A stretch of 64,000 nt of DNA. It comes from Trichormus variabilis 0441 (GTDB lineage Bacteria > Cyanobacteriota > Cyanobacteriia > Cyanobacteriales > Nostocaceae). Of this stretch, positions 24,895-35,569 are shown piece after piece (position 1 is the stretch's first letter; every line of letters begins with the position of its first letter). The stretch covers positions 2,734,001 to 2,798,000 of the forward strand of contig NZ_CP047242.1 of assembly GCF_009856605.1 (NCBI RefSeq). Direction: 5' to 3'. The notes under the pieces are model-generated. The model did not search any database, was not told the DNA's origin, and saw nothing but the letters and a program-made list of their open reading frames with translations. The position numbers and the translations under genes are program-made.

Positions 24895-27000
24895 TCATGC
24901 CAACCCAACGATAGTAATTAATATATCTATCAACTTAATAGCGATAAATGGTGCAATCACTCCACCTAAGCCATAAATGAGAATATTACGTTGGAGTAAC
25001 TGATTGGCTGTTAATGGTCTAAACTGCACACCTTTTAAAGCTAAGGGTATGAGAGCCGGAATAATTAAGGCGTTGTAAATTAACGCCGACAGCACAGCAG
25101 AATTAGTACTAGTCAAATTCATAATATTCAGGCTTTGCAGATTAGCCGCCGCAAAGATGACCGGAATAATGGCAAAGTATTTAGCAATATCATTAGCAAT
25201 GGAAAATGTAGTCAACGCACCACGGGTAATCAGCAATTGTTTACCAATACTGACAATATCAATCAATTTTGTGGGGTCTGAATCCAAATCTACCATGTTG
25301 GCGGCTTCCTTAGCGGCTTGGGTTCCCGTATTCATGGCTACACCGACATTAGCTTGGGCTAAGGCTGGTGCATCATTGGTTCCGTCTCCCGTCATGGCTA
25401 CGAGTTTGCCTTGTGCTTGTTCTCGTTGAATGACGCTGATTTTATCTTCTGGTGTGGCCTCGGCGATAAAGTCATCAACTCCGGCTTCTTGGGCAATGAC
25501 AGAAGCAGTAATGTGGTTATCACCAGTGAGCATAATGGTACGTACTCCCATCCGCCGCAACTGGTCAAATCGTTCTCGAATGCCAGATTTAACAATGTCT
25601 TTCAGGTAGATGACACCATAAATTTCGTTATCTAGGCAAACTGCTAAGGGTGTACCACCCTGTTGGGAAACTCGCTCATAGGCTGCATCTAATTCTGGGA
25701 TAGTTTGCCCATTACGGGAACGTACAAATCCTTGAATTGCGCCAACTGCTCCCTTCCGCGCTTCCCGTCCACCAGGTAAATTAGTACCACTCATCCGTGT
25801 TTTGGCGGAAAATTCTACTGCTTGGGCTAGGTTGGGATCAAGGTCATACCTGATACCTAATTTTTCAGCTAGGCGGACTATTGATTTACCTTCTGGTGTA
25901 TCGTCAAAAACGCTAGCAGCCCAAGCAACGCTGGCTAATTGCTCTACAGAGTAACCATTAATGGGAATAAACTCTTCAGCCAAGCGATTACCTAAGGTGA
26001 TTGTGCCTGTTTTATCTAACACCAAGGTATTAATATCACCGCAGGCTTCTACTGCCCGTCCAGAGGTGGCGATGACGTTAAATTGAGCGACTCTATCCAT
26101 ACCAGCGATACCAATAGCGCTGAGTAAGCCGCCGATGGTGGTGGGGATTAAGGCGACTAACAGGGCAATTAAAGTCGGGACATTAACTGGTGTATCAGCA
26201 TAGTAGGCAAATGCAGGTAAGGTGGCAATCACAAATAGAAATACCAAGCTCAAAACTGCCAATAAAACTGTCAAAGCGACTTCATTAGGTGTTTTGCTGC
26301 GTTCTGCGCCTTCTACTAAGGCAATCATTCGGTCAATAAAACCTTTACCTGGGTCAGATGTCACCCTGACAATCAGTTCATCGGAAATGATGCGTGTCCC
26401 ACCAGTGACGGAACTGGCAACATCTGAGCCTGATTCTTTGAGGACTGGGGCAGATTCTCCCGTAATTGCCGATTCATCGACGGAGGCGACACCCATAATT
26501 ACTTCCCCATCGGCGGGGATAATATCGCCAGCCACTACATATACTGTGTCGCCTTGTTTGAGGTTAGTAGAAGGGACTTCTCTAATTGTGCCATCAGGAG
26601 AAAGTTGTTTGGCGATCGCCTCTGATTTAGTTGAGCGCAATGTATCAGCTTGGGCTTTACCTCTACCCTCAGCAATGGCTTCGGCAAAGTTGGCAAACCA
26701 AACGGTAAAAAACAAAATCCCGGTTAATAGACCGTTGAAAAGATGGGGATTTTTCTGTTGATTGGGGCCGAATAAGTCGGGATTAATTGTCACGGATAAG
26801 GTAACAAGTGTTGCTACCCAAACCACGAACATGACAGGGTTTTTAATGGCAGATTGAGGATTGAGTTTAACAAAAGCATCCTTAATTGCCCTGGGGTAAA
26901 TTCCTTTGGTTTTGATTCTAGCTTTCTTACGTGCTTGTCGGCGATCGCTCGGACGATTACGGGGGGGTTTAGCTTTCGGGGTAGGTGCCACTGGATTCAT
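24895..27000 (-). CDS. kdpB: Potassium-transporting P-type ATPase subunit B
   Basis: 701 residues. Catalytic subunit that hydrolyses ATP to drive high-affinity potassium uptake through KdpA. The actuator-domain motif [10 protein letters not shown], the phosphorylation motif DKTGTIT (phosphorylated Asp) and the hinge [17 protein letters not shown] are present, with the usual seven membrane helices. An in-frame extension up to 27072 exists, but it is encoded by a palindromic repeat and heptamers, so the ATG at 27000 ([12 protein letters not shown]) is chosen. The N-terminus is basic and Pro-rich. Second gene of the operon, 171 bp after kdpA. Confidence 0.96.
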   Translation of the reverse strand: MNPVAPTPKAKPPRNRPSDRRQARKKARIKTKGIYPRAIKDAFVKLNPQSAIKNPVMFVVWVATLVTLSVTINPDLFGPNQQKNPHLFNGLLTGILFFTVWFANFAEAIAEGRGKAQADTLRSTKSEAIAKQLSPDGTIREVPSTNLKQGDTVYVVAGDIIPADGEVIMGVASVDESAITGESAPVLKESGSDVASSVTGGTRIISDELIVRVTSDPGKGFIDRMIALVEGAERSKTPNEVALTVLLAVLSLVFLFVIATLPAFAYYADTPVNVPTLIALLVALIPTTIGGLLSAIGIAGMDRVAQFNVIATSGRAVEACGDINTLVLDKTGTITLGNRLAEEFIPINGYSVEQLASVAWAASVFDDTPEGKSIVRLAEKLGIRYDLDPNLAQAVEFSAKTRMSGTNLPGGREARKGAVGAIQGFVRSRNGQTIPELDAAYERVSQQGGTPLAVCLDNEIYGVIYLKDIVKSGIRERFDQLRRMGVRTIMLTGDNHITASVIAQEAGVDDFIAEATPEDKISVIQREQAQGKLVAMTGDGTNDAPALAQANVGVAMNTGTQAAKEAANMVDLDSDPTKLIDIVSIGKQLLITRGALTTFSIANDIAKYFAIIPVIFAAANLQSLNIMNLTSTNSAVLSALIYNALIIPALIPLALKGVQFRPLTANQLLQRNILIYGLGGVIAPFIAIKLIDILITIVGLA

Positions 27001-27036
27001 ATACAATTCAAAATTCAATAGTCGGTTGTCGGTTGT

Positions 27037-27060
27037 CAGAGACGCGATCAATCGCGTCTG
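27037..27060. repeat. GTAGAGACG-family palindrome upstream of kdpB
   Basis: CAGAGACGCGAT and ATCGCGTCTG flank a two-base centre. It lies in the kdpA-kdpB spacer and creates a spurious in-frame N-terminal extension of kdpB. Confidence 0.75.
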
Positions 27061-27100
27061 TACAGTTGTCATTAATCATTAGTCATTAGTATTCTCCTTT

Positions 27101-27167
27101 GCTTCCCCTGCTTCCCCTGCTTCCCCTGCTTCCCCTGCTCCCTGCCCCCTGCCCCCCACCCCCTGCC
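27101..27167. repeat. Nine-base tandem repeat GCTTCCCCT and CCCTGCC run
   Basis: Four perfect head-to-tail GCTTCCCCT units (27101-27136) are followed by CCCTGCC-like units. The same family, in reverse complement (GGGGAAGCA, GGGGGAGCA), appears at 36068-36165 and 51331-51424. Confidence 0.85.
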
Positions 27168-27171
27168 GCTT

Positions 27172-28857
27172 CTAACTACCAGAGGCTAGTTTAAAACCTT
27201 CGGCGATGGGGCCTAAGGCTAGGACGGGAAAGAATGTTAAAACTCCCAAAATCAAGACTATGCCGGCGGTGACTGTCGTAAATAGCAAAGAATCGGTTTT
27301 GAGCGTTCCTGGGGTTTGGGGTACGGTTTGCTTACGAGACATACTATCAGCAAGTAGCAGCATGGCAATAATGGGGACATAGCGGCCTATGAGAATGCTG
27401 ATACTGGTGCTGAGATTCCACCACAGGCTATTATCAGTCAATCCTTCCAAACCGGAACCATTGTTAGCACTGGCGGAAGCGTACTCATAAACTACTTGGG
27501 AAATGCCGTGAAAGCTGGGGTTAGTGATGCCAGAAAGAGAGAAAGGATAAGCCAAGGCGATCGCACTGGGGATTAAGACTACTATGGGGTGAATCAGTAA
27601 TATGAGGCTGGCCAGGACTATTTCCCGCTTTTCGATTTTGCGTCCAAAAATTTCTGGGGTACGTCCTACCATCAGTCCTGTGAGAAACACCGTGAGAATC
27701 AGGTATATGAATAGGTAAGCAGTCCCGGTTCCCTGACCACCCCAAATAATTTGCAAGAATAAGTTAAATAAAGTGGCAAATAGCCCTTGAGGCATTAAAG
27801 AATCGTGCATTCCGTTGACTGCACCGCACATGGTAGCGGTTGTCATGACTGCCCAAAGTGCTGTTTCTGCCCAACCAAAGCGGACTTCTTTACCTTCTAA
27901 ATTGGGCTGTTCGATTCCTAAAGTGCCATTAACTAGTGGATTTCCTTGGAGTTCGCCACCTGCGGCTACCCATACCAGAATCACAAAGACAACAAATACC
28001 ATCCAGAATAATAGCCAAGCTTGTTTGATGTTTTTGGCAAATACACCATAGGTATAAATCATGGCTGCGGGGATCGCAATCATGGCGATGGTTTCGATTA
28101 AGTTAGTCAAGCCATTGGGATTTTCAAAGGGGTGGGCGGAGTTAGCTGCAAAAAAACCGCCACCGTTTTCTCCCAACATTTTGATCATCTCAAAGGATGC
28201 TACTGGCCCTCTAGCAATGTACTGGGTTCCTCCTTCTAAGGTGGTGATTGTCAAGGTTTCGCCGATTGTTTGCGGTACACCCAACAAAACTAAAGCGATC
28301 GCACCAATTACCGAGATGGGCAATAATATTCTGGTAATCCCACGGGTAAGGTCAACATAGAAGTTCCCCAGTTTTCTGCCTGTTAAGCCACGAATAAAGG
28401 CAATACCCACAGCTAAACCAGTGGCGGCTGAGGTGAACATCAAAAATCCCAAGGCTGCTACTTGGGAGAAGTAACTGAGGGTTGTTTCGCCCGCGTAGTG
28501 TTGCTGATCAGTATTGGTAACAAATGAAATTACTGTATGCAGGATGATATCCCAACTAGGCACACCTAAACCGTTGGGATTCCAAGGTAATAACCTCTGA
28601 AAATATATCAGCGAATATACTAAAATTCCCATGAACAGATTGGTATATAGTATTGCGCGGATATACTGCCAACCAGTCATCTCATCTTTAGGACGAACAC
28701 CTGATATTACATAGACACTCCGCTCTATGGGATTCATTAAACGATCAAGTATTGTTCTTTCTCCCAAGAACACACGGGCTATATATCTACCTAAAACCGG
28801 AGTAATTGCTATGACAATACACAGCGTTAAGCCAATTTGTAACAAACCTTGTCCCAT
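27172..28857 (-). CDS. kdpA: Potassium-transporting ATPase subunit A
   Basis: 561 residues (E. coli about 557). Potassium-binding, channel-like subunit with ten membrane helices and four pseudo-repeated pore loops. Selectivity-filter-like segments are visible: [52 protein letters not shown] and [15 protein letters not shown]. First gene of the kdpABGCD operon; its ATG at 28857 faces the divergent monooxygenase gene across a 480-bp AT-rich spacer that should contain the potassium-responsive promoter. No kdpE-type regulator is encoded here. Confidence 0.97.
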   Translation of the reverse strand: MGQGLLQIGLTLCIVIAITPVLGRYIARVFLGERTILDRLMNPIERSVYVISGVRPKDEMTGWQYIRAILYTNLFMGILVYSLIYFQRLLPWNPNGLGVPSWDIILHTVISFVTNTDQQHYAGETTLSYFSQVAALGFLMFTSAATGLAVGIAFIRGLTGRKLGNFYVDLTRGITRILLPISVIGAIALVLLGVPQTIGETLTITTLEGGTQYIARGPVASFEMIKMLGENGGGFFAANSAHPFENPNGLTNLIETIAMIAIPAAMIYTYGVFAKNIKQAWLLFWMVFVVFVILVWVAAGGELQGNPLVNGTLGIEQPNLEGKEVRFGWAETALWAVMTTATMCGAVNGMHDSLMPQGLFATLFNLFLQIIWGGQGTGTAYLFIYLILTVFLTGLMVGRTPEIFGRKIEKREIVLASLILLIHPIVVLIPSAIALAYPFSLSGITNPSFHGISQVVYEYASASANNGSGLEGLTDNSLWWNLSTSISILIGRYVPIIAMLLLADSMSRKQTVPQTPGTLKTDSLLFTTVTAGIVLILGVLTFFPVLALGPIAEGFKLASGS

Positions 28858-29337
28858 TTATTTCACGCCCAATTTCAATTGAGTGCTATGCCGTTAATTA
28901 TTTAGATATAAAAAATAACCTGTTTACTGATGAGAGTGTGAGCAATTTGGCAACTTCTCCGTGAACCGCAATTAACTCTACACACTTTACTTGTTTCAAC
29001 CATTACTATTTCTTGGATACTGTTTAAAGTGTCCATCAAGAATATTTAAATTTTACTTTTACTCATATTTTTGATTGTGAATACATCTGTTTATACAATA
29101 CATCCTCAAGATTGGCTACTTTATAATCTGTGAGATTTACTTGCTCAAAAGTAAGACGTAAGTATAATATTACACGCATGATGATAAATACTTAAGAAAA
29201 AAATATGATAAAAGTCAAATTCTCTACCCTCAGTTTGATTAATATTTTTGGTTATGCAATCAAGAATTTAATTTAAATACCAAAACTTGAGAATTAGTAT
29301 ATTAAAAAGAATACCTGCTAATATAACTAAAAAATAT
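28858..29337. promoter_or_regulatory. Divergent promoter region, kdp operon and monooxygenase
   Basis: About 480 bp of AT-rich, non-coding DNA between two divergent starts. I cannot assign specific -10/-35 or operator sites with confidence. Confidence 0.45.
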
Positions 29338-30864
29338 ATGCTAGAACAAGAATTATTGATAGCTGATGAACCTAAATATTATCAGCAAAATATCTTAATT
29401 ATAGGTGGAGGCCCTTCAGGTCTTGCTACCGCATTAATTCTAGCTAAACGCGGTTGGACAAATATTACTATATTGGAACAGCGAGCCACAGCCGATTATT
29501 ATGAACCTGACAAGTCATTTAATTATTTAATAGATGGTCGGGGACAAAAGTTAACAGATTATCTAGGAATCACTCCTATTCTTGCAACACTAGGCGTTTC
29601 ATCCCAGGAATTTTATTTAACGAAAATTGCCCCTAACGGCAGCCAAAAATCATCAAAATTGCCTATTATAGACCCTCAACGAAAAACTGCATATTGGATT
29701 ACCAGAAAAGCTTTTGTGGGGATGTTATATCAGCAAATTGAACAGCACTGGCAGGATTGTATAAAAGTAATGTTCAATGCTAAGTGTGTCAAAATTAACA
29801 AATTAGCTATCAATAATGAAGTAGAGAAATTAGAAGTTGTGGCTCAGGTCGGTAACGATAATTTCGTCAAATTTGAGCCTAGTCTGTTAGTTGGGTGTGA
29901 TGGTTTGCGCTCAGTTGTCCGGAATACTTTAGCAGAGTGGGACACTTCTGGATTGCACAAATTTCAGATGCAGCAGTTCCCCTCTGCTAGTTCTGGTTTG
30001 CGGTATAAAGTGTTAAGCTTACCACCGAAGCCATCTTTGGATCATCGTGGCGAACAACACGCTGTGAACGAAATAGCTTATATTATCTTGGGAGCTTTAC
30101 GTGGTCGTCAGCATTACTTACGTCTCGGTTTACTACCCGTAAAAAACCCGGAGGAACCAAGAACCGCGAATGTCATCGCCTTACCAGAGCATGAACTGTG
30201 GAAGTTACAGGATGGTGAAGCAATTTACGGGTTTTTCGAGAAATCTTTCCCTCAATTGCCCATTCGTAAAATATTGTCCCCCGAAGAAGCAGACAGATTT
30301 GCCAAAAGTGAAGGTGGTTATTTCCCTAAACCCCAATACTGCGGTGGATTGCAATTTTTATTGAGACACAAACCGGAAAGTAAGGATACTTCTGCTGTTG
30401 GAGTAGTGTTGTTAGGCGACACTATCCATTGCTTTCCGCCAGATATTGGACAGGGGGTAAATGCGGCTTTGGAAGATGTTTGTGTCTTGAATGAGGCGCT
30501 TTCTCAGACTAATGATAATCTCTCACAGGCACTACCTTTATATGAGTCCTTGCGCCTTGCTGATGTCAAAGCTGTCACTAAGCTGGCTCAAATCGCCTTT
30601 CCCTGGCAATATGGCCAAAACCCCTTCCGCACTAGGCTATGGAGTATCAACTTTTTTCTCAGACTTGTGCTTAGTCGTCTGTTACCTTTCCTATTTCATC
30701 CACCAGCATTTTTCCTCATCCAAAATTATCGGCTTTCCTACCAAGAAATCTTGGCTAAAGTCGAACGTACTAGCAAGACTTTATACATACTTGGGCTAGT
30801 AGTTGGGTGCGGATTGTTGGTTGCAGGTGGTCGCTGGCTATTTGTAGCCTCACATAATATTTAA
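29338..30864 (+). CDS. FAD-dependent monooxygenase, kynurenine 3-monooxygenase-like
   Basis: 508 residues from ATG 29338; a TTG at 29287 would add a non-conserved leader. Class A flavoprotein monooxygenase fold: FAD-binding ILIIGGGPSGLATALILAKRG near the N-terminus with a following ILEQRA, the central GCDGLRSVVRNTL (DG motif) and the second FAD motif LLGDTIHCFPPDIGQGVNAALED. A C-terminal hydrophobic helix (LYILGLVVGCGLLVAGG) suggests membrane anchoring, as in kynurenine 3-monooxygenase. Other genes of a kynurenine pathway are not nearby, so the substrate remains open. Its stop codon overlaps the convergent priA end by 15 bp. Confidence 0.85.
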   Translation: MLEQELLIADEPKYYQQNILIIGGGPSGLATALILAKRGWTNITILEQRATADYYEPDKSFNYLIDGRGQKLTDYLGITPILATLGVSSQEFYLTKIAPNGSQKSSKLPIIDPQRKTAYWITRKAFVGMLYQQIEQHWQDCIKVMFNAKCVKINKLAINNEVEKLEVVAQVGNDNFVKFEPSLLVGCDGLRSVVRNTLAEWDTSGLHKFQMQQFPSASSGLRYKVLSLPPKPSLDHRGEQHAVNEIAYIILGALRGRQHYLRLGLLPVKNPEEPRTANVIALPEHELWKLQDGEAIYGFFEKSFPQLPIRKILSPEEADRFAKSEGGYFPKPQYCGGLQFLLRHKPESKDTSAVGVVLLGDTIHCFPPDIGQGVNAALEDVCVLNEALSQTNDNLSQALPLYESLRLADVKAVTKLAQIAFPWQYGQNPFRTRLWSINFFLRLVLSRLLPFLFHPPAFFLIQNYRLSYQEILAKVERTSKTLYILGLVVGCGLLVAGGRWLFVASHNI

Positions 30865-33399
30865 CGGGTCTACATCTATAGTTAAGCTGACACCATCAGG
30901 ACAAAGTAGGCGTACTTCGTCCCAGTCTGGTAATTGGGGTAGTGCTTCGGGGGCAAACTTGAGTAATATCTGCCAGCGATAACGGTTTGCTACCCGCATC
31001 ACACTAGCTGGTGCTGGGCCTAATAATTCAAATCCTGGGTTAGCATTTAATACTGTGGCGATCGCACCAGCTGTATTCTGTACTTGTATAGGATCGAAGC
31101 TACTCAGCCGCAATAAAATTAACCTGCCATAAGGCGGATAATTCAGGGCTTGCCGTTGTTCTAATTCCGCTTGCACAAAAGATTGATAATCGTGATGCCT
31201 GACTGCTTCAATTACTGGATGTTCTGGCGTGTAAGTTTGCATAATCACCCTCCCAGGGTCATCACCTCTGCCAGCCCTACCAGCCACCTGAGTCAGGGTT
31301 TGAAATGCCCTTTCACTGGCGCGATAATCTGACAAGTTCAACAGTCCATCGGCCGCAACAACACCCACAAGTGTCACCTGGGGCAAATCTAACCCCTTAG
31401 TTAACATTTGCGTCCCCACTAATAAATTCGCTTCCCCATTGGCAAACTGAGTCAGTAGGGTACGATGTGCGCCTTTGTTGCGGGTAGTGTCACTATCAAA
31501 GCGGATGTATTTTAACCCCGGAAACTGTCGGCTTAATTCCTGGGCAACCCGTTGAGTACCGCTACCAAAAAATTTCAGGTAAGGTGAACTACATTCTGGG
31601 CAGTGTTTGGGATGCACACTTACATAATTACAGTAATGACAGCGCAACAGCTGGGGCGCGCCTACTTCTGTTTGGTGATAGGCCAGGGAGACATCACAGT
31701 GAGGACACTCCACTACATAGCCGCAACTGCGACAGGACACAAAGGTACTATGTCCCCGACGATGAATAAATAAAATCCCCTGTCTTCCCGTTTGTTCCAG
31801 GTGTTGTAAAGCTGCTTGTAATGACCGACTAAATATAGAACGATTCCCATCCTGTAACTCTTGCCGCATATCAACTATCTCTACTGGTGGTAGAGGGCGG
31901 GAGTTGATACGTTCGGGGAGAGGGGAGTAGAGGGACTGGGGACTGGGGGGAGATGAGGGAGATGAGGAAATTGTTAATTTTGAATTTTGAATTTTGAATT
32001 TTGAATTTTGACTCACACTCACCCAACTTTCTAAGGAAGGTGTGGCAGAACCTAAAACCAGGGGACAGTTTTCTAGTTCTGCACGCCATTGGGCGACGGT
32101 GCGGGCGTGGTAGGTGGGGATGGGAGAATCTTGTTTAAAGCTGGAGTCGTGTTCTTCGTCGAGGATAATTAAGCCTAAGTTGGGTAAAGGCGCGAAAATG
32201 GCGCTACGTGTGCCGATGACGATTTGGGGTGTGCCTGTGAGCATTTGCCGCCAAGTGTCGTAACGTTCACCGTCGGAAAGGGCGCTGTGATAAACGCTGA
32301 TTTTATTATTGCCAAAACGGGCGCGGAAACGGTCGGTGAGTTGGGGTGTGAGGCCGATTTCTGGGACTAATACTAGGGCTGATTTGCCTTGTGCGAGTAT
32401 GGGAGCGATCGCTTGCAAATATACTTCGGTTTTACCTGAACCTGTGACCCCATGCAACAATACTTGAGCAAATCCATTCAGCCGATGGATAGTTACTAAG
32501 GCATTCTCTTGAGCAATATTTAATAACTTCGGTGTATCTAAATCTAATACTTGCCCTTGTTCTGTTCGCAATACTTCTCGTTCTTCTATAGCAATGTAAC
32601 CTTTTTGTTCCATCGACTTTAGGGTAGAGGAACTGGTACTACAAATTTGTAACAATTCACTGTGCCATAGCTCACCGCCCCGTCTCCGCAATACTTCCAA
32701 AATCTCCCTTTGGCGATTGGTTAAATCACGGTCAACTGTATCAATTAATATGACTGCTTTTTGCAGTTTTGGGCGATTTGTCCGGGGCGGTTCTAAGTAA
32801 CTTTCTACTAAACCTATGCGTAATAATTCCCGCATCCCTCGATAAGTAGCTTTAACTTTTTGTTGCAAATAATGGAAACTATAATCTCCTGATGGTTGGG
32901 ATTGTAGTAATTGAAGAATTTGCTGTGCTGGGGGGCTTAAAAAAGCAACTGATAGTTGCTCATTTTGTCTTTTGATCAAGCGGACGCGACGTTGCGATCG
33001 CCCCAATAATCCTGGTGGTAATGCTACTCTGATTACCTGAATTAAAGGCGTGTAGTAATATGACGCTACTCTATTTAATAATTCCCAATAAGCACTAGCA
33101 AAAAACCCAGAAGTTACTACATCCTCCACTTCCCGTATCTTGTCCTGTGCTAGATCAATATTGGGTTCTGCCAATAACCGAATAGCGATCGCTCCCAATT
33201 GCTGGGAGCCAAAAGGTACACTTAATATATCTCCTGGTCTGATTTCTAACTGACTTGGTATTCGGTAAGTGAATAATCCTGAATTGCCAGGAAAGTCTAC
33301 TAATACTTCGACATACTGATTTTTATTGGTTGTTACTCGGTAGAATTCCTGATTTTCATTCACTACTAAATCGGGAGAATTGATGTCATTAATATACAT
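30850..33399 (-). CDS. priA: Primosomal protein N' (PriA helicase)
   Basis: 849 residues. 3'-to-5' DNA helicase that restarts stalled replication forks. Contains Walker A GVTGSGKTEVY, the DEEH box (LIILDEEHDSSF), a zinc-binding stretch with paired cysteines (CRSCGYVVECPHC, CHYCNYVSVHPKHCPEC), and helicase motif GRAGRGDDPGRV. Longer than the typical ~730-820 residues, partly because residues about 463-495 are encoded by TTCAAAA heptamers plus a CCCAGTC/CCCTCT-type stretch between helicase motifs. ATG 33399 is used. Overlaps the monooxygenase gene tail-to-tail. Confidence 0.95.
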   Translation of the reverse strand: MYINDINSPDLVVNENQEFYRVTTNKNQYVEVLVDFPGNSGLFTYRIPSQLEIRPGDILSVPFGSQQLGAIAIRLLAEPNIDLAQDKIREVEDVVTSGFFASAYWELLNRVASYYYTPLIQVIRVALPPGLLGRSQRRVRLIKRQNEQLSVAFLSPPAQQILQLLQSQPSGDYSFHYLQQKVKATYRGMRELLRIGLVESYLEPPRTNRPKLQKAVILIDTVDRDLTNRQREILEVLRRRGGELWHSELLQICSTSSSTLKSMEQKGYIAIEEREVLRTEQGQVLDLDTPKLLNIAQENALVTIHRLNGFAQVLLHGVTGSGKTEVYLQAIAPILAQGKSALVLVPEIGLTPQLTDRFRARFGNNKISVYHSALSDGERYDTWRQMLTGTPQIVIGTRSAIFAPLPNLGLIILDEEHDSSFKQDSPIPTYHARTVAQWRAELENCPLVLGSATPSLESWVSVSQNSKFKIQNSKLTISSSPSSPPSPQSLYSPLPERINSRPLPPVEIVDMRQELQDGNRSIFSRSLQAALQHLEQTGRQGILFIHRRGHSTFVSCRSCGYVVECPHCDVSLAYHQTEVGAPQLLRCHYCNYVSVHPKHCPECSSPYLKFFGSGTQRVAQELSRQFPGLKYIRFDSDTTRNKGAHRTLLTQFANGEANLLVGTQMLTKGLDLPQVTLVGVVAADGLLNLSDYRASERAFQTLTQVAGRAGRGDDPGRVIMQTYTPEHPVIEAVRHHDYQSFVQAELEQRQALNYPPYGRLILLRLSSFDPIQVQNTAGAIATVLNANPGFELLGPAPASVMRVANRYRWQILLKFAPEALPQLPDWDEVRLLCPDGVSLTIDVDPLNIM
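31915..32011. repeat. STRR-type heptamers inside priA
   Basis: Plus-strand reading: GGACTGGGGACTGGGG units, then AGATGAGGG twice, then five AATTTTG heptamers (31974-32010). The minus-strand reading frame of priA remains open, encoding KFKIQNSKFKIQ-like residues followed by a Ser/Pro-rich stretch. Confidence 0.85.
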
Positions 33400-34199
33400 A
33401 GTTCTTGAATTTTAAAGATAAATATTCCTATTGCTTTAAACTCATGTAAAAAAGTTACCTTAGCTCGTTATATTTTAATTTTTCTTTCTTTAGAATAAAA
33501 TTGTAATTCAAAATACTTTTATTAGTTATAATACTTGATAAGTTTCCTCTTATGTAATCTACTAGACAAATTAAAACTAACCATACGTGCAATAAATATT
33601 TGAAGTCCAATATAAAAAATAAAACTATCTACCTGCCTATTTCTGAAATAGTTCACATAACTACTAAATAGGGAATAGCCTTTTTTCCGCCCATTGATAG
33701 ATATTCATTCCTTTGTCTCTATGAGATGCTTTTATACAAACAATTTTGTGGGATTAGTAACTTGCCTAACTATTAGCATTTAAGAAAATAACCAAGCAAC
33801 TGATTAACTTTAAACCAACAAATATTATGATTGCAGTTATGTCTCTCAACGAATAAAGCTAGAAAACTTTATAAAAGTATATAATTATTAAAAATAAAGG
33901 GGACTTTTCCCATGTTTTTTTCTAATTGTTAATTTAGAGAAAGGTTGAGGGGGTTTAACAGATTAAATGATTAATAAAAAAATAAGCAATATATCTGTTG
34001 GAAACTGAGAAAATAAAATTTGGGTGCAAAACTAAATATTTTCGAGAATTCTAATATAGTAGCAGCTATAAACAGGCGGCTAGGAGTTGTTCCTAACTGC
34101 TAGAAATTAATTACATGAACCTAAAAATTGCTACTTAGGAAACATGATTTTAGTTAGGAAAACCAACCATTCTCAGTAGTTAACAGCTGTCATGAAATT
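33400..34199. promoter_or_regulatory. 800-bp AT-rich spacer between divergent priA and sigma factor genes
   Basis: No ORF, repeat or stable hairpin stands out. Its length upstream of a sigma factor gene suggests regulatory DNA with several transcription starts, but I cannot point to individual elements. Confidence 0.4.
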
Positions 34200-35372
34200 A
34201 TGTACCAAACAAAGCATGAATCCCTCAAGGAAACTATGAATATTGCTGAATTGGGAACAATGGAAATAATAGAAAGTGTTGTAGAACATGAAGAACACTC
34301 TCTCGATGCCTTAGAACTGATAATAGAAGAAGAACCCCCAATAACAGACAATTTAGACTCAGAGGAACGTGATAGCGGGGATGAAATGGCTGCTGCCCGG
34401 CCTTCGGGCTACAATAAAACCGAGCATGATGATGCAGTAGGTGCGTTCTTTAAAGAAATGGCACGTTATCCACTGCTAAAACCCGATGAAGAGGTAGAAT
34501 TAGCCAGAAGAGTCAGATTTTTAGAAGAAGTTAGAGATTTACAAGCAGATTTGCAATTGCAACTAGGGCTACATCCAACAAAAGCCCAAGTAGCTGCTCA
34601 ACTAGAGATAACAGAAAAACAATTAGAAAATCGATTGTATCAAGGTCGAGTGGCGAAACGTAAAATGATTCGCTCGAACTTGAGATTAGTAGTATCAATT
34701 GCCAAGCGTTATCTGAATCGGGGAGTACCTTTTCTAGATTTAATTCAAGAAGGTGCAATGGGATTGAATCGAGCTACAGAGAAATTTGACCCCGATAAAG
34801 GATATAAGTTTTCTACTTACGCTTACTGGTGGATTAGACAAGCAATTACGAGAGCGATCGCTAATGATGCCAGAACCATCCGCCTACCCATCCATATTGT
34901 AGAAAAACTCAACAAACTCAAAAAAGCCCAACGGGAACTCAAACAAAAATTCAGCCGCAACCCTTCCGAAGCAGAAATGGCCGAAGCTTTGGAAATTAGC
35001 GTCCCCCAACTGCGCCAACTGCAACAACTCCGGCGACAAGCCCTATCTTTAAACCATCGTGTCGGTAAAGAAGAAGATACCGAACTGATGGATTTATTAG
35101 AAGATGAGGATAACTTATCTCCGGAAGCAAAAATGAACGAAAATATGATGCGTCAGGAGATTTGGGAAGTTTTAGGTGATGTCCTCACTCCCAGAGAAAA
35201 AGACGTAATTTCTCTACGCTATGGTTTGACAACTAGCGAACCTTGCACCCTGGAGGAAGTCGGAAATATGTTCAACTTATCCCGCGAACGAGTCCGCCAA
35301 ATTCAAAGCAAAGCCATGCGTAAATTACGCCGTCCTCACATAGCCAAACGTCTGAAGGGTTGGTTAATTTGA
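34200..35372 (+). CDS. Group 2 sigma-70 factor (SigB/C/D/E type)
   Basis: 390 residues. Alternative primary-like sigma factor of cyanobacteria, non-essential but similar to SigA. Region 1.2 (DAVGAFFKEMARYPLLKPDEE), region 2 (RSNLRLVVSIAKRYLNRG, LIQEGAMGLNRATEKFDP, YAYWWIRQAITRAI), region 3 and region 4 (TLEEVGNMFNLSRERVRQI, KAMRKLRRP) are all present. The acidic N-terminal ~75 residues are short compared with SigA region 1.1. A GCCCGGCCTTCGGGC hairpin at 34398-34412 encodes ARPSG in the linker. Exact paralogue (SigC, D or E) is not decided. An in-frame ATG at 34236 with AAGGAA upstream is an alternative start. Confidence 0.9.
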   Translation: MYQTKHESLKETMNIAELGTMEIIESVVEHEEHSLDALELIIEEEPPITDNLDSEERDSGDEMAAARPSGYNKTEHDDAVGAFFKEMARYPLLKPDEEVELARRVRFLEEVRDLQADLQLQLGLHPTKAQVAAQLEITEKQLENRLYQGRVAKRKMIRSNLRLVVSIAKRYLNRGVPFLDLIQEGAMGLNRATEKFDPDKGYKFSTYAYWWIRQAITRAIANDARTIRLPIHIVEKLNKLKKAQRELKQKFSRNPSEAEMAEALEISVPQLRQLQQLRRQALSLNHRVGKEEDTELMDLLEDEDNLSPEAKMNENMMRQEIWEVLGDVLTPREKDVISLRYGLTTSEPCTLEEVGNMFNLSRERVRQIQSKAMRKLRRPHIAKRLKGWLI

Positions 35373-35569
35373 GCTAGAAACTGGGAATCAGAGTTGGGAT
35401 TTTAGTATTTTTACTTAGGGTTCATAACTAACCTGACCATTTTTTATTCTGCTAAGAGTCATGAGTTAAAGAAATTACGGGACACACGCACCCCGTTAGA
35501 GGCGATGGCGTTCCACCCACCGTAGGCGATCGCTTAAACTATTGACTGTGGACTATCGACTATGAATAA

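Noticed and set aside
27001..27072. N-terminal extension of kdpB
   Set aside because: Encoded by a palindrome and heptamers; the conserved protein begins at 27000.
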